Shown here: piece by piece, positions 1-11,432 of the stretch
Layout of the letters: every line of letters starts with the position of its first letter
Numbering within the stretch: the first letter of the stretch is position 1
Origin: Sideroxydans sp.
Lineage (GTDB): Bacteria; Pseudomonadota; Gammaproteobacteria; Burkholderiales; Gallionellaceae
Direction: 5' to 3'
NCBI GenBank assembly: GCA_028707175.1
Contig: JAQTUV010000005.1
Coordinates: 62,001 to 126,000 of the forward strand
Length of the DNA: 64,000 bases
Made by a program: the position numbers and the translations under genes
Notes under the pieces: generated by a model
What the model saw: the letters and a program-made list of their open reading frames with translations, nothing else
What the model was told of the DNA's origin: nothing
Databases searched by the model: none

Positions 1-599
1 ACAAATCGCGCCAACCTCTCCTGCATCTCTGCCCGCCCTAGCTCAAGCACCATTCCATCACTCAACTTCACTTGCCACGCGAAACGCGGGGACAAACTAA
101 TCTGCACAATTTTCTGATGCAGAGGCAGCAAGGTCTGATTCAACTCTGCATATAACTGCGTCACTTGTGGCGAGGTCTCTGGCTGCCCCAAAAATTCAGG
201 TAGCACCTCATCCGACTGCGCTATAAAAACTTCGCCGTAGGTATTCACCAGCGCCGACTTATTCCAACGCGCCAACACCACATGCTCTTCAATATCCACT
301 TGCACACCCCAAGGAAATTTGCGGCGTACACTCACGGAGCGCACCCATGGCAATGCCTCAAATCCTTTTCTGGCGAGATCCAGATCAACCGTGAAGAAAT
401 TTCCCCTCACTTGCTCATGTGCAACTTTTTCTAACAATGCTTCTGGCACGCGCTGAGGTGCCGCAACCAACTCAACCGAATTCAAGGGAAACACCGGCAA
501 GCGCAACACATAGCGCACCACACTGACCAACACCAGCACCATACTGATGATGAACAACAGGTTCGCGATGCTGCGTAAGAGCCGATGGTTATCCCACAT
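1..599 (-). CDS. ftsQ: Cell division protein FtsQ (partial, C-terminus off the window)
   Basis: Divisome membrane protein that links FtsB/FtsL to the rest of the septal machinery. The ATG at 599 opens a frame that runs without a stop to base 1, giving about 199 residues of a protein usually near 250. A hydrophobic segment at roughly residues 9-30 is the single inner-membrane anchor. The following stretch, with [12 protein letters not shown] and later [18 protein letters not shown], matches the POTRA and beta domains of FtsQ. It follows ddl with an 11-bp overlap and is the last dcw gene visible; ftsA and ftsZ would be expected just beyond base 1. The true C-terminus is not visible. Confidence 0.93.
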   Translation of the reverse strand, partial: MWDNHRLLRSIANLLFIISMVLVLVSVVRYVLRLPVFPLNSVELVAAPQRVPEALLEKVAHEQVRGNFFTVDLDLARKGFEALPWVRSVSVRRKFPWGVQVDIEEHVVLARWNKSALVNTYGEVFIAQSDEVLPEFLGQPETSPQVTQLYAELNQTLLPLHQKIVQISLSPRFAWQVKLSDGMVLELGRAEMQERLARF

Positions 600-1500
600 G
601 CGCCTGATCCAACACTTGCACCACCAGTTGCTCGAACGCTATGCCTGCTTGACGTGCCGCCATCGGCACCAAGCTGTGGTCTGTCATACCGGGCGATGTA
701 TTCACCTCCAACAGATACGCTTTGCCATCCGTGCCGCGCAGGAAATCCACGCGCCCCCAACCTTGCCCACCAATCACGGCGAAGCCTTGTTGTGCCAGTG
801 CTTGCATCTCGGTTTCTTGCTCGGCGCTCAAACCGCAAGGACACAGGTAGCGCGTGTCATCGCGCAGATACTTCGCTTCGTAGTCGTAGAACTCATTCGC
901 GGGTTCGATCTTGATGACCGGCAATGCACGACCATTCAAGATCGCTGCCGTGTATTCACCGCCACCGATGAAACGTTCTGCGATCACCAACTTGTCGTGC
1001 TTCGCAGCTTCTTCGTAAGCGGCTTTCAATTCACTGACCTGTTTCACTTTGCTGATGCCGACACTGGAGCCTTCGTTCGCTGGCTTCACGAACAGCGGCA
1101 GCCCCAAACGCGCAACCACCGCATCCCAATCGCTGTTCTCGTTGATCAGCATGAAGTCGGGGATAGGCAAACCCGCCGCCTGCCAGATCATCTTGGTGCG
1201 CCACTTATCCATGGCGATGGAGGATGCCATCACGCCGCTGCCTGTGTAGGGAATGCCCATCAACTCCAACGCACCTTGCACCGTACCGTCTTCGCCGTAA
1301 CGTCCATGTAGCGCGATGAACACGCGATCAAAACGCTCGTCCAGCAAGTTGTGCAAATCACGCTTCGCGGGATCGAATGCGTGCGCATCCACGCCACTAC
1401 GTTGCAGTGCAGCCAGTACCGCCGCGCCACTCTTCAATGACACTTCGCGCTCCGCCGAACGTCCGCCGAACAACACCGCCACTTTTCCAAACTTATTCAA
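589..1500 (-). CDS. ddl: D-alanine--D-alanine ligase (TTG start)
   Basis: Cytoplasmic ATP-grasp enzyme that makes the D-Ala-D-Ala dipeptide used by MurF. The 303-residue product has the DdlB opening [19 protein letters not shown], the ATP-grasp region around [19 protein letters not shown], and the C-terminal Mg-binding [12 protein letters not shown] segment. Its length is normal for DdlB. The start codon is TTG: the bases 1500-1498 read TTG on the minus strand, and they form a TTGA overlap with the murB stop. A GGGAG Shine-Dalgarno lies about seven bases upstream, inside murB. Translation is therefore probably coupled to murB. ftsQ starts 11 bp before this gene ends. Confidence 0.96.
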   Translation of the reverse strand: MNKFGKVAVLFGGRSAEREVSLKSGAAVLAALQRSGVDAHAFDPAKRDLHNLLDERFDRVFIALHGRYGEDGTVQGALELMGIPYTGSGVMASSIAMDKWRTKMIWQAAGLPIPDFMLINENSDWDAVVARLGLPLFVKPANEGSSVGISKVKQVSELKAAYEEAAKHDKLVIAERFIGGGEYTAAILNGRALPVIKIEPANEFYDYEAKYLRDDTRYLCPCGLSAEQETEMQALAQQGFAVIGGQGWGRVDFLRGTDGKAYLLEVNTSPGMTDHSLVPMAARQAGIAFEQLVVQVLDQAHVG

Positions 1501-2411
1501 ATCTGTTCTCCCACTATCTTTACCTCTGGCTGAAGTTCAATACCTGTCTGCTGCAACACAGTCGCTCTCACTTCTTGGATCAAGCTCTCGATATCCGTCG
1601 CCGTCGCCTCACCGATGTTCACGATGAAGTTGGCGTGCTTCTCCGACACTTGCGCACCACCAATGGTCTTACCCTTCAGCCCGCAACCTTCGATCAACTT
1701 CGCCGCGTGATTGCCTTCCGGATTGCGGAACACCGAACCGCAGTTAGGCAGTTGCAACGGCTGGCTGGCGCTGCGCTTTTCCATCAACAGCTTGATGTCT
1801 TGGCGCGCCTTTTCCACATCGCCTGCTCCCAACTTCAACCACGCACCCACGAAGAACTCTTCGCTCGCCTCATGTAATGCGACATGTCGATAGCTGATGT
1901 CGTATTCCTGCGGTGTGCGCTCCAGCAACTCACCACTACGCGTCAACACTTGCACGCGCACCACCTTCTGCCATGTCTCGCTGCCGTAGCAGCCTGCGTT
2001 CATCGCCAACATGCCGCCCATCGTTCCCGGGATGCCCACAAAAAACTCTGCACCGCACAGATTGTTGCTTGCCGCAAAACGCGCCAACTTGGCACCCGCC
2101 ACACCGGCTTGGACGTAAATCAGATCGCCTTCCATGCGCAGCTCTGTGAGCGCGCCCAACATCAATAACAACGTGCCTTTGTAGCCACCATCACGCACCA
2201 GTAGATTGCTTCCCAATCCGACCGCCATCAGCGGTTCCACGACGGGTAATTGCTGCAGAAAGCATTGCAGGTCAGCCAAGTCAGCCGCTTGATACATTTG
2301 CTTAGCGACACCGCCCGCACGCCAACTGGTATGGCGGCGCATATCAACATCGCAGCTCAATTCGCCGCGAAGTGTTTGCGCTGTGAACTGTGTCGGTTCG
2401 CTCATATTCAT
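1497..2411 (-). CDS. murB: UDP-N-acetylenolpyruvoylglucosamine reductase MurB
   Basis: FAD-dependent enzyme that reduces UDP-GlcNAc-enolpyruvate to UDP-MurNAc in the cytoplasm. The 304-residue protein shows the FAD-binding motifs [13 protein letters not shown] and [18 protein letters not shown], and the catalytic serine region NCGSVFRNP near residue 225. It is the shorter form of MurB that travels inside dcw clusters with murC and ddl. The ATG at 2411 overlaps the murC stop as ATGA; an in-frame ATG two codons later is a weaker alternative. The stop overlaps the TTG start of ddl. Confidence 0.96.
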   Translation of the reverse strand: MNMSEPTQFTAQTLRGELSCDVDMRRHTSWRAGGVAKQMYQAADLADLQCFLQQLPVVEPLMAVGLGSNLLVRDGGYKGTLLLMLGALTELRMEGDLIYVQAGVAGAKLARFAASNNLCGAEFFVGIPGTMGGMLAMNAGCYGSETWQKVVRVQVLTRSGELLERTPQEYDISYRHVALHEASEEFFVGAWLKLGAGDVEKARQDIKLLMEKRSASQPLQLPNCGSVFRNPEGNHAAKLIEGCGLKGKTIGGAQVSEKHANFIVNIGEATATDIESLIQEVRATVLQQTGIELQPEVKIVGEQI

Positions 2412-3808
2412 TTTTGCGCCAGCTTCGTCACTAGACTCGGCACGCCGCCGATGCTGCCCGCACCCATGGTCAACACCACATCGCCATCACGAGCCATCTG
2501 CATGATTGTTTTAGGCATATCAGCGATGTTCTCTACGAACACGGCCTCACTCTGCCCCGCCACACGCAAGGCATGCATCAAGGCACGTCCGTCTGCGGCA
2601 ACGAGCGGGGGCTCACCTGCCGCATAGATTTCCGCCAACGCCAGCACATCAACACCACTCAACACGTGCACAAAATCTTCGAACAAGTCGCGCGTACGGG
2701 TAAAGCGATGGGGTTGAAAAGCTAACAACAAACGACGCCCAGGAAATGCTCCCCGTGCGGCGGCCAAAGTAGCGCGCATCTCAACGGGGTGATGACCGTA
2801 GTCGTCAATCAAGGTAAAGCTGCCGCCCGTAGGCAATGCCACTTCACCGTAACGCTGCATACGCCGCCCCACTCCTTCAAATTCTGCCAAGCCAGCGACG
2901 ATCGCCTCGGGCGCGACGCCCACTTCCAGCGCCACCGCAATTGCCGCGAGAGAGTTCAACACGTTATGCAACCCTGCCAGATTGAGTGTGACCTCCAAAT
3001 CCAAGGGAACGTCGTCGTGACGACATAACGCGGTGAAACGCATCTTGCCGCCCTCATGCCGCACATTCACCGCGCGGATCTGCGCACCTTCGCTAAAGCC
3101 ATAGGTCGTGATGGGTTTGCTGATGCGCGGCAAGATGTCGCGCACGTTCTCATCATCCACACACAACATGGCACGACCATAGAACGGCAAGCGTTCGATG
3201 AAATCGACGAAGGCTTGCTTCAGTTTGTTGAAGTCGTGGCCATAGGTCTCCATGTGGTCGGCATCGATGTTGGTGATGACCGCCAAGATGGGGGTGAGGT
3301 AAAGGAAGGACGCATCCGACTCATCCGCTTCCGCCACGATGAACTCACCTGTACCTAGACGTGCATTCGCTCCGCTACTGTTGAGACGACCGCCGATGAC
3401 GAAGGTCGGATCGTAGCCGCCTTTCGCCAACACGCTGGTCACCAGCGAGGTCGTCGTCGTCTTTCCGTGCGTACCTGCCACGGCGATGCCCTGACGCAAG
3501 CGCATCAACTCCGCCAACATAACCGCACGCGGCACGATGGGGATGCGACGCTCACGTGCCGCAACCACTTCAGGGTTGTCTGCTTTCACCGCCGTCGAAG
3601 TCACCACTGCATCGGCATCTTGCAGGTTGTTGGTGTCGTGACCGTAATGGATGGTCGCGCCCAAAGTCTGCAAACGTTGCGTCACGCCGCTCTCGGCCAA
3701 GTCGGAACCGCTCACTTGGAAGCCCAAGTTGAGTAACACCTCGGCGATGCCGTTCATGCCGGAACCGCCGATACCAACAAAGTGGATGTTTTTAATTTTG
3801 TGTTTCAT
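2408..3808 (-). CDS. murC: UDP-N-acetylmuramate--L-alanine ligase MurC
   Basis: ATP-dependent Mur ligase that adds L-Ala to UDP-MurNAc, the first step of stem-peptide assembly. The Rossmann start [18 protein letters not shown] is near residues 7-24, the P-loop [12 protein letters not shown] near residue 110, and a typical C-terminal Mur ligase domain follows. The start chosen is the ATG at 3808 (MKHKIKN), because it forms an ATGA overlap with the murG stop. An upstream in-frame ATG at 3829 would add seven residues inside murG. The resulting 466 residues fit the family. Confidence 0.96.
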   Translation of the reverse strand: MKHKIKNIHFVGIGGSGMNGIAEVLLNLGFQVSGSDLAESGVTQRLQTLGATIHYGHDTNNLQDADAVVTSTAVKADNPEVVAARERRIPIVPRAVMLAELMRLRQGIAVAGTHGKTTTTSLVTSVLAKGGYDPTFVIGGRLNSSGANARLGTGEFIVAEADESDASFLYLTPILAVITNIDADHMETYGHDFNKLKQAFVDFIERLPFYGRAMLCVDDENVRDILPRISKPITTYGFSEGAQIRAVNVRHEGGKMRFTALCRHDDVPLDLEVTLNLAGLHNVLNSLAAIAVALEVGVAPEAIVAGLAEFEGVGRRMQRYGEVALPTGGSFTLIDDYGHHPVEMRATLAAARGAFPGRRLLLAFQPHRFTRTRDLFEDFVHVLSGVDVLALAEIYAAGEPPLVAADGRALMHALRVAGQSEAVFVENIADMPKTIMQMARDGDVVLTMGAGSIGGVPSLVTKLAQK

Positions 3809-4869
3809 GATTCCGCCAATTCCTTGCAAACATTCACCACTGATTGCGTCGCTTCAGGTTTAGCCAAGCCACGCGCCGCTATCGCCATCGCCAACAACTT
3901 CTCTCTTGTCATCTCTCGTAACAGTTGCGCCAACTTCTCTGCGTTCAATTCCGTTTGTGACAACAACACCGCTGCGCTCTTCTCGCTCAGAAAGCGCGCG
4001 TTGTAGGTCTGATGGTCATCCACCGCAAAGGGGAAAGGAACGAGCACACTCGCCACACCCGCTGCCGCTAATTCGGCGATGGTGAGCGCACCGGCACGGC
4101 AGATCACCACATCGGCATTCGCGTACTGGTTCGCCATGTCGTCGAGGAACGCACGGATGTCTGCTTGCACACCGGATTGCTCATACAACTTCTGTACCGT
4201 CTCGAAATGTTTCTTGCCGGTCTGGTGCAATACGTTGGGACGCTCTGCTTCACTTATCAGCGCCAGCGCTTTCGGCAACGCTTCGTTCAAAGCCTGCGCA
4301 CCCAAGCTACCTCCCACTACCAGCACGTTCAACTTGCCGCTACGATTCTCGAAACGCGCTTGAGGCTCAGCCACGGCAGCGATGTCGGCACGCACGGGAT
4401 TGCCACACCACTGCGTGTCCTTCAATACATCGGGGAAACCACTCAACACACGAGTGGATAACTTCGCCAGCACCTTGTTGCTCATACCCGCGATAGAGTT
4501 TTGTTCATGGATGACCAGCGGACGACGCAAGATGGCGGCCATCAAACCACCGGGCATGGTGATGTAACCGCCCATGCCCAATACCACGTCGGGCCTATGA
4601 CGGAAAATGGCATCCGCACTCTGACCTAATGCCCTTAGCAAAGTGAATGGCAGCGTGAGCAAACGCATCACGCCTTTGCCGCGCACACCAGAGAAGTTCA
4701 CCCATGCGACGGGGTAACCATGCTTCGGCACCAGGTCGGCTTCCATGCTATTGGGCGCGCCCAACCAAACGATGTTCCAACCTTGCGCACGCAACGCATC
4801 CGCCACTGCCAACCCTGGGTAGATGTGTCCGCCGGTACCGCCTGCCATGATGAGGATGGTGCGACTCAT
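3805..4869 (-). CDS. murG: Lipid II-forming GlcNAc transferase MurG
   Basis: Peripheral inner-membrane GT28 glycosyltransferase that adds GlcNAc to lipid I to make lipid II. The 354-residue protein begins with the diagnostic glycine-rich loop [19 protein letters not shown]. It has the second G-loop [16 protein letters not shown] and the UDP-GlcNAc site [17 protein letters not shown], where the alanine stands in the usual SGALT position. It lies between ftsW and murC with ATGA overlaps on both sides, the classical order. Confidence 0.96.
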   Translation of the reverse strand: MSRTILIMAGGTGGHIYPGLAVADALRAQGWNIVWLGAPNSMEADLVPKHGYPVAWVNFSGVRGKGVMRLLTLPFTLLRALGQSADAIFRHRPDVVLGMGGYITMPGGLMAAILRRPLVIHEQNSIAGMSNKVLAKLSTRVLSGFPDVLKDTQWCGNPVRADIAAVAEPQARFENRSGKLNVLVVGGSLGAQALNEALPKALALISEAERPNVLHQTGKKHFETVQKLYEQSGVQADIRAFLDDMANQYANADVVICRAGALTIAELAAAGVASVLVPFPFAVDDHQTYNARFLSEKSAAVLLSQTELNAEKLAQLLREMTREKLLAMAIAARGLAKPEATQSVVNVCKELAES

Positions 4870-6032
4870 ACTGGCAACCCCTTCGCAACCCTTCTGTTTT
4901 CATAATCGATGCGCAACAGAACCGCGACCGCGATTAGATTCACCACCACCCCACTGCCGCCAAAACTCAGGAACGGCAAGGTCAACCCTTTGGTCGGCAA
5001 CACGCCCATGTTCACGCCGATGTTGATCATGGCTTGCACGCCCAACCACACGGCGATGCCTTGTGCCACCAAGGCAGGAAACAATCGCTCCGACATCGCA
5101 GCTTGGCGACCGATGGCGAACGCACGCACGATAAGCCACGCAAACAAAATCAACACCGCTGACACGCCCATCAAGCCCAGTTCTTCAGCCGTAACAGCCA
5201 GCAAGAAGTCGGTATGCGCTTCAGGTAGATAAAACAGCTTCTCAACACTACCGCCCAATCCAACGCCGAACCACTCACCCCGTCCGAAAGCGATCAAGGC
5301 ATGACTTAATTGGTAGCCTTTGCCATAAGGATCTGCCCATGGATTCATGAATCCCACCACGCGCTCCATACGATAGGGCGATGAAAAAATTAATGCGGCA
5401 AAGGCCAATGGCACGGCTACCGTGAGTGCTCCGAAAATTTTCAGGTTGAATCCACCCAGCCACAACGTGCACATTGCAATGGCCAGAATCACCACGAATG
5501 CACCCATGTCTGGCTCAGACAATAACAATGTACCCACCAGAAAAATGGCTAAGAACATGGGCAAGAACGGCTTAAGTATCTGGTCTTTGACTGCGCCTTT
5601 CCGCACCGCATAGTCGGCGGCGTACAACACGGCAAACAGCTTCATCAATTCAGAAGGCTGCAAATTAAATATCATCAATGACAACCAACGACGACTGCCG
5701 TTGACGACTTTCCCAATACCCGGGATAAGCACAAGCAATAACAACACAACACCCAGCAGGAATAAATACGGAGCGTATTTTTGCCAAACTTGAGTGGGGA
5801 CATTGAACGCAACAACGGCTGCAATGAGACCAATCGCAATAAAAATACTGTGACGCACCAAATAATATGACGACTGATGTCCGGTGAATTTCCCTGCCTC
5901 TGCTGTCGCAATCGATGCGGAGTAAACCATCACCAAACCAATTGCCAATAATCCAGTGACAATCCATACCAGTACGGTGTCGTACTCGGCCACCACCGCA
6001 CGGCGCGACGCATTTAGTGCGGTGCTGTGCAT
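4866..6032 (-). CDS. ftsW: Septal peptidoglycan polymerase FtsW
   Basis: SEDS-family integral membrane glycosyltransferase that polymerises lipid II at the septum together with FtsI (PBP3), which is also in this cluster. The 388-residue protein is almost entirely hydrophobic, with about ten membrane spans. It has the SEDS signature region [20 protein letters not shown] near residue 235 and [15 protein letters not shown] near the C-terminus. It starts 19 bp inside the end of murD and ends in an ATGA overlap with murG. Confidence 0.95.
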   Translation of the reverse strand: MHSTALNASRRAVVAEYDTVLVWIVTGLLAIGLVMVYSASIATAEAGKFTGHQSSYYLVRHSIFIAIGLIAAVVAFNVPTQVWQKYAPYLFLLGVVLLLLVLIPGIGKVVNGSRRWLSLMIFNLQPSELMKLFAVLYAADYAVRKGAVKDQILKPFLPMFLAIFLVGTLLLSEPDMGAFVVILAIAMCTLWLGGFNLKIFGALTVAVPLAFAALIFSSPYRMERVVGFMNPWADPYGKGYQLSHALIAFGRGEWFGVGLGGSVEKLFYLPEAHTDFLLAVTAEELGLMGVSAVLILFAWLIVRAFAIGRQAAMSERLFPALVAQGIAVWLGVQAMINIGVNMGVLPTKGLTLPFLSFGGSGVVVNLIAVAVLLRIDYENRRVAKGLPV

Positions 6033-7411
6033 AGCGCCTCCGCATCCAATTTTTTCACCGCCGCGATAAAAGCTTCAGCGCGATGTAGATAATTTTTGTA
6101 CATATCAAAACTGGCACATGCTGGCGACATCAACACCGCATCGCCGCGTTGCGCTGTCGCACAAGCGATTCGCACCGCTTCATCCATATCGCGCGCGTTT
6201 AAAATCACCTTGCCACAACCACGCAAAGCCTTCTCAATCAACGGCGCATCGCGCCCAATCAAAACCACAGCGCGCGCATAGTGTGCGACTGCGTTTTTAA
6301 GTGGTGAAAAATCCTGCCCCTTGCCATCGCCGCCTAGAATGACGACCGACTGTTTACCCATACCTTTCAGCGCAGCTTCGGTTGCGCCAACGTTGGTGCC
6401 TTTTGAATCATCGTAGTAAGTGACACCACTGACTTCAGCCACTTTTTCTACGCGATGTGGCAAGCCTTTGAAATTGCGCAATGCTTTCACTAAGGGCGCA
6501 AGAGGTAGGCCGAGCGAGCGGCATAAAGCCAATGCAGCCAGAGCGTTAGCCACGTTGTGCAAACCACTCACTTGCAACTCATCTGCACGCAATATCTTTT
6601 GCGTGCCTTGCATCAACCACACCACATCGGCTTCACACTTGATGCCCCAATCTGATTCACCCGTCGGGGCATTCAAACCAAAACTGATCTGTGGACGTCC
6701 GGCAATCTGCATTGCGACACTACGAACATCTTCGCGATTCAGCACCTGCACACCCGCGCCTTGGAAGATGCGTGCTTTGGCAGCGGCATACTTGTCCATG
6801 CTGCCGTCGTAACGATCCAAATGATCTTCAGTCACATTCAACACAACAGCTGTATCGGCAGCCAAGCTAGATGTCGTCTCCAATTGGAAGCTGGACAGCT
6901 CCAGCACCCACACCTGCGGTTGTTGCACACGCTTGCTCAGCGCATCCAACACGGCGGGCGAAATATTTCCCGCCACTTGCGTATCTAGCCCTGCCTCAGC
7001 ACACATTGCCCCCACCATGCTGGTGACGGTGGTCTTACCATTCGCACCCGTGATAGCGATGACTTTGGTGTTGCGTCGATAGTCGTTACTTGCCAGTTGC
7101 TGCGCCAACAACTCAATGTCACCCACCACGGGAATGTCTCGCGCAATCGCACGCTGCACGAAGGGTTCAGCCAAGGGCACACCCGGACTAATCGCAATGC
7201 GCTCAATGCCAATCAAAGACTCATCGCGGAACGGTCCGCAGTGAACATCAACTTGCGGCATTTCTTTGTACAAGGTTTCGATGCCCGGTGGGTTGCTACG
7301 GCTATCTGCCACACAGACTTGGGCGCCTTGCGCAGTCAACCAACGTGCGAGTGACAGCCCGGTCTCACCGAGACCGATCACCAACACTGATTGATTGCGC
7401 AATTGATTCAT
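6014..7411 (-). CDS. murD: UDP-N-acetylmuramoylalanine--D-glutamate ligase MurD
   Basis: Cytoplasmic Mur ligase that adds D-Glu to UDP-MurNAc-L-Ala. The 465-residue protein starts with the nucleotide fold [18 protein letters not shown], has the ATP-binding [17 protein letters not shown] near residue 120, and ends in a ligase C-terminal domain with [17 protein letters not shown]. It follows mraY after a 3-bp gap and overlaps ftsW by 19 bp. Length and motifs are ordinary for the family. Confidence 0.96.
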   Translation of the reverse strand: MNQLRNQSVLVIGLGETGLSLARWLTAQGAQVCVADSRSNPPGIETLYKEMPQVDVHCGPFRDESLIGIERIAISPGVPLAEPFVQRAIARDIPVVGDIELLAQQLASNDYRRNTKVIAITGANGKTTVTSMVGAMCAEAGLDTQVAGNISPAVLDALSKRVQQPQVWVLELSSFQLETTSSLAADTAVVLNVTEDHLDRYDGSMDKYAAAKARIFQGAGVQVLNREDVRSVAMQIAGRPQISFGLNAPTGESDWGIKCEADVVWLMQGTQKILRADELQVSGLHNVANALAALALCRSLGLPLAPLVKALRNFKGLPHRVEKVAEVSGVTYYDDSKGTNVGATEAALKGMGKQSVVILGGDGKGQDFSPLKNAVAHYARAVVLIGRDAPLIEKALRGCGKVILNARDMDEAVRIACATAQRGDAVLMSPACASFDMYKNYLHRAEAFIAAVKKLDAEALCTAPH

Positions 7412-7414
7412 TGT

Positions 7415-8518
7415 TTATCTCAATTTGAGCGTTGCAAGGCCAATCAAGACCAGCAACATCGTAATAATCCAGAAGCGCACGACGACTTGCGTTTCTTTCC
7501 AGCCTTTTTGTTCGAAGTGGTGATGCAACGGTGCCATCAACAAGATGCGCTGGCCTGTGCCATATCGACGTTTGGTGTATTTGAACCAAGACACCTGCAA
7601 CATCACGGATACGGCTTCTACGACAAACACCCCCCCCATGATGAACAGCACTAATTCTTGACGAATGATGACGGCGACCGTGCCCAATGCCGCACCTAAT
7701 GAAAGCGCCCCAACATCCCCCATGAACACTTCGGCTGGGTAAGCGTTGAACCACAAGAACGCCAACCCCGCTCCCGCTATAGCTGCACAGAAGATTGCTA
7801 ATTCACCCGCCCCCGGAATTGAAGGCTCGCCCAGATATTTAGAGAACTCGGCATGGCCCGCAACGTAAGCAAAAATGGCTAAGGCGCTGGCCACCATCAC
7901 TGTTGGCATGATGGCCAAGCCATCCAAACCATCGGTGAGATTCACTGCATTACTACTGCCGACGATGGTGAGGTACACCACCACGATGAAGCCCAATGCA
8001 CCTAGCGGAAATACCCAGGTTTTGAAGAATGGCACGATGAGTTCGGTATGCGCAGGTGTTGTGGCATGCGACCACAAAAAGATACCCACCGCTAAAGCAA
8101 TGAGCGATTGCCAGAACATCTTGGCGCGTGCAGACAAACCATCTGGATTGCGATACACCACTTTGCGGTAGTCATCCACCCAACCAATGGCACCCACCCC
8201 CAGCGTTGTGAGCAACACCACCCAGATGTAAGCGTTACGCAGGTCACCCCACAACAAGGTTGTGATGGCCACTGAGGCCAAGATCAATGCCCCCCCCATT
8301 GTTGGCGTACCCGCTTTGACCAGATGGGTCTGCGGACCATCGGTACGTACAGATTGTCCAATCTTCATCGCAGTCAGTTTACGAATCATCCACGGCCCTA
8401 ATAAAAAGGAGATGAACAATGCAGTCATTGCCGCGAGTACGGCACGCAAGGTAATGTAATTAAATACGCTAAAGGTGCGCACATCCAGTGCCAACCATTG
8501 CGCTAGTGAGAGCAGCAT
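7415..8518 (-). CDS. mraY: Phospho-N-acetylmuramoyl-pentapeptide transferase MraY
   Basis: Polytopic inner-membrane enzyme that transfers phospho-MurNAc-pentapeptide to undecaprenyl phosphate, making lipid I. The 367-residue protein carries the family motifs [29 protein letters not shown] and [11 protein letters not shown], and about ten membrane segments. The start at 8518 ([12 protein letters not shown]) aligns with the usual MraY N-terminus; an upstream ATG at 8542 would add eight residues that the family lacks. With this start it overlaps murF by 16 bp. Confidence 0.95.
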   Translation of the reverse strand: MLLSLAQWLALDVRTFSVFNYITLRAVLAAMTALFISFLLGPWMIRKLTAMKIGQSVRTDGPQTHLVKAGTPTMGGALILASVAITTLLWGDLRNAYIWVVLLTTLGVGAIGWVDDYRKVVYRNPDGLSARAKMFWQSLIALAVGIFLWSHATTPAHTELIVPFFKTWVFPLGALGFIVVVYLTIVGSSNAVNLTDGLDGLAIMPTVMVASALAIFAYVAGHAEFSKYLGEPSIPGAGELAIFCAAIAGAGLAFLWFNAYPAEVFMGDVGALSLGAALGTVAVIIRQELVLFIMGGVFVVEAVSVMLQVSWFKYTKRRYGTGQRILLMAPLHHHFEQKGWKETQVVVRFWIITMLLVLIGLATLKLR

Positions 8519-9897
8519 GCTTCCTCCTGATGTAATGCGCAAAAGCGCACAACGCGTTCCATCTTCATAAAGCGCGACCCTTTGACCAACACGATGGTCT
8601 GCGCATCCATTTCTTTCTCTAATTCAACTTGCAGCGTCTCGATATCGGAGAAGTGTTGCGCACCCACGCCAAACTCTTGCACAGCTACGGCACTCATCGC
8701 GCCCAAAGCAAACATGCGCTCTATCCCGAGCTCACGCGCCGCCACACCAACTTCGTGATGAAACTGCAGCGCGTCATCACCCAGCTCCCCCATATCGCCC
8801 AACACAAAAATGCGCTTGCCCGATGCTTGCGCCAATACTTCAAGGGCTGCATACATAGAGGCAGGATTTGCGTTGTAGGTATCGTCAATCACGGTCGCTC
8901 CATGCAGCGCTGGCTTGCGTTGCAAGCGTCCTGCGACGCCACCGAAACCTTGCAGCCCTTTTACAATCGTGGACAACGGCACATGCAGTGCCAGCGTTGC
9001 CGATGCCGCTGCCAAAGCATTACGTGCGTTGTGTTCACCGGGGATTTGCAACTCGACTTGTAACTGGCCCGCTGGTGTCTGTGCATTCAACACACCACCG
9101 AAGCCATTTGCTGTCCATTCACCGTGGACTAGTGCATCGTGCGAAAGTCCAAAATCAATGATTTGATGCTGACTTGCGATACCACGCCACAGCGCGGCAT
9201 AGGCATCATCGGCGTTGATCACCGCGACACCGGCATCCGATAAACCGGCGAATATCTCACCTTTAGCGCGAGCCACCCCTTCCACTGAACCGAGCCCTTG
9301 CAAGTGCGCACCGGTCGCATTGTTGACCAGCGCAACATCTGGCCGGGCGATACGAGTCAGGTAGTCGATTTCTTTGGGATGGTTCATTCCCATCTCAATC
9401 ACGGCGTAGCGATGCGTGTCACGCAGTTTGAGCAAGGTCAACGGCATACCGATGTCGTTATTAAAATTCCCCGCCGTCGCCAGCACGCCTTCATGATTCC
9501 CCACCGCTGTACGCAGGATAGCGGCGACCATTTCTTTCACGGTGGTCTTGCCATTGCTACCGGTGATTCCAATCAATGACACCTTGAACTGTGAACGCCA
9601 ATACGCGGCCAATTCGCCCAACGCGATACGCGTATCAACCACAACCAAAATTGCCGAAGAAGGATCCAGAGTTGAACGAATCTGCGCATAGCCTTCAGCA
9701 CTAACAACCGCCGCTACTGCTCCTGCTTTTAAAGCATTCGCAACAAACTTCGCACCATCGAAGTTCTCACCTTTAAGCGCGATAAATAAATCGCCCGCTT
9801 GAATAGAACGCGTGTCGGTCGATACGGCGGTGAACAAAACATCCTCACCCACGCGTTGTGCGTTGAGTGCTTGCGCGGCTTGCGAGAGCAACATCAT
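8503..9897 (-). CDS. murF: UDP-MurNAc-tripeptide--D-Ala-D-Ala ligase MurF
   Basis: Mur ligase that attaches the D-Ala-D-Ala made by Ddl to complete the UDP-MurNAc-pentapeptide. The 464-residue protein has the N-terminal substrate domain with [19 protein letters not shown], the P-loop [15 protein letters not shown] near residue 110, and the [13 protein letters not shown] motif. The ATG at 9897 is preferred because it makes an ATGA overlap with the murE stop; a further eight codons are open upstream. The C-terminal tail ends in EEACCSH. Confidence 0.95.
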   Translation of the reverse strand: MMLLSQAAQALNAQRVGEDVLFTAVSTDTRSIQAGDLFIALKGENFDGAKFVANALKAGAVAAVVSAEGYAQIRSTLDPSSAILVVVDTRIALGELAAYWRSQFKVSLIGITGSNGKTTVKEMVAAILRTAVGNHEGVLATAGNFNNDIGMPLTLLKLRDTHRYAVIEMGMNHPKEIDYLTRIARPDVALVNNATGAHLQGLGSVEGVARAKGEIFAGLSDAGVAVINADDAYAALWRGIASQHQIIDFGLSHDALVHGEWTANGFGGVLNAQTPAGQLQVELQIPGEHNARNALAAASATLALHVPLSTIVKGLQGFGGVAGRLQRKPALHGATVIDDTYNANPASMYAALEVLAQASGKRIFVLGDMGELGDDALQFHHEVGVAARELGIERMFALGAMSAVAVQEFGVGAQHFSDIETLQVELEKEMDAQTIVLVKGSRFMKMERVVRFCALHQEEACCSH

Positions 9898-11432
9898 GTG
9901 CGTATCTCCTTGGCTTGCCATGTACTCAAAGCCTGTTGCGCAACTACCACATCTGAGAAGGTATGGCGCACCCCTGCGATTTCTTGATAGCCCTCATGGC
10001 CTTTGCCGGCAATGAGCACGGTGTCGTTAGCACGCGCATGGCTGATGGCGTGAGCAATGGCTTGTGCACGATCTTCGATAGCTAAGAACTCACTCTGCTT
10101 GTCGCCGATGATCTCATCCATGATGGCGCGCGGTGATTCGCTACGTGGATTGTCACTGGTGACGATGCGAACATCTGCGAACTTGGCAGCCACACGCCCC
10201 ATCATCGGACGCTTACCGCGATCACGATCACCACCGCAACCAAAGACACAGATAAGTTCGCCCGAACCATCCGTCAATTCACGAAGACTGAGCAATACTT
10301 TTTCTAAAGCATCGGGCGTGTGTGCGTAATCGACCACCACAGCAGGCACGCCTTTACCACCCACGCTTTGCATACGTCCTGCAACGGCGAGCTGCTCTCC
10401 CAATACGCGCGTTGCATCAGCAAGCGCCACATCACTAACCAACAACACGGCCAATGCGCCCAATAAATTCTCCGCATTGAAACGTCCAAGCAAAGCGCTA
10501 TGAATCTCTGCGCCCCCCCAGCTGGTGTGCAGTTGCAACGTCAACCCTTGCGCATTCATCTGCGTGAGATTGCCATACACCATACGAATACCCAGACGTT
10601 CAGCTAACTTAAGCGCAGCATCGGTCAAACCATAGCCGATGACTTGAACTTGTCTATCACGAAGCGTTTCGACCAGTTCGGCACCAAATATGTCGTCCAG
10701 ATTCAACACGGCATAACGCAAGCTATCCCAATCGAACAAGCGACGTTTTGCTTGCGCATAACTCTGCATGTCGCCGTGATAATCAAGGTGATCACGTGTC
10801 AGATTGGTGAGTAGTGCTACGTCGTAATGCACGCCATTGACTCGACCTTGAGTGAGCGCATGCGATGAGACCTCCATGACTGCGGCTTGTGCACCTTGCT
10901 GCACAAAGCTTCCCAACAAATTTTGTACGATTAGCGAGTCCGGCGTGGTATTGGCCGTTGCTTGTAATGCCCCGGCAAAGCCATTCCCTAGCGTGCCAAT
11001 GAGAGCACTCTTACGCCCTAAACGGGTTAGTGAGTTTGCCAACCAATGACTGCATGAGGTCTTACCGTTAGTACCGGTAATGCCTACCATCCACAATTTG
11101 CTCGATGGTTGCGCATACACATGCGAAGCAATCTCGCCCGCATGTTCGCGCAGATCCCACACGGCAAGATTGGGCACCGCCCAGTCACTGCGCCAACTAA
11201 AGTTCTGCGCATCCCAAATCACCGCATTCGCGCCGTTCGCAATTGCCTGTGCAATGTACAAACGACCATCCGCATATTCCCCTTGGTAGGCAACGAATGT
11301 GTCGCCCGCCGACACTGCGCGACTATCAGACACCAGCCGTGTGATATCTACGCCCAGACTCTGCAACTGTCTTAAATCAAAATTGCGCATTGATGAATGC
11401 GCCTCTGTATATGACGGAAGGGGATGACTCAT
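9894..11432 (-). CDS. murE: UDP-MurNAc-L-Ala-D-Glu--meso-diaminopimelate ligase MurE
   Basis: Adds the third residue of the stem peptide. The motif SDNPRSESPRAIMDEI contains the DNPR signature that marks meso-diaminopimelate rather than lysine specificity, so this organism should have a Gram-negative type A1-gamma wall. Other markers are VSDSRAVSAGDTFVAYQG in the N-domain, the P-loop GITGTNGKTSCSHWL, and a normal length of 512 residues. The ATG at 11432 overlaps the ftsI stop as ATGA. An internal ATG (MRNFDL) 14 codons in is an alternative start, closer to the N-terminus seen in many MurE proteins. Confidence 0.95.
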   Translation of the reverse strand: MSHPLPSYTEAHSSMRNFDLRQLQSLGVDITRLVSDSRAVSAGDTFVAYQGEYADGRLYIAQAIANGANAVIWDAQNFSWRSDWAVPNLAVWDLREHAGEIASHVYAQPSSKLWMVGITGTNGKTSCSHWLANSLTRLGRKSALIGTLGNGFAGALQATANTTPDSLIVQNLLGSFVQQGAQAAVMEVSSHALTQGRVNGVHYDVALLTNLTRDHLDYHGDMQSYAQAKRRLFDWDSLRYAVLNLDDIFGAELVETLRDRQVQVIGYGLTDAALKLAERLGIRMVYGNLTQMNAQGLTLQLHTSWGGAEIHSALLGRFNAENLLGALAVLLVSDVALADATRVLGEQLAVAGRMQSVGGKGVPAVVVDYAHTPDALEKVLLSLRELTDGSGELICVFGCGGDRDRGKRPMMGRVAAKFADVRIVTSDNPRSESPRAIMDEIIGDKQSEFLAIEDRAQAIAHAISHARANDTVLIAGKGHEGYQEIAGVRHTFSDVVVAQQALSTWQAKEIRT

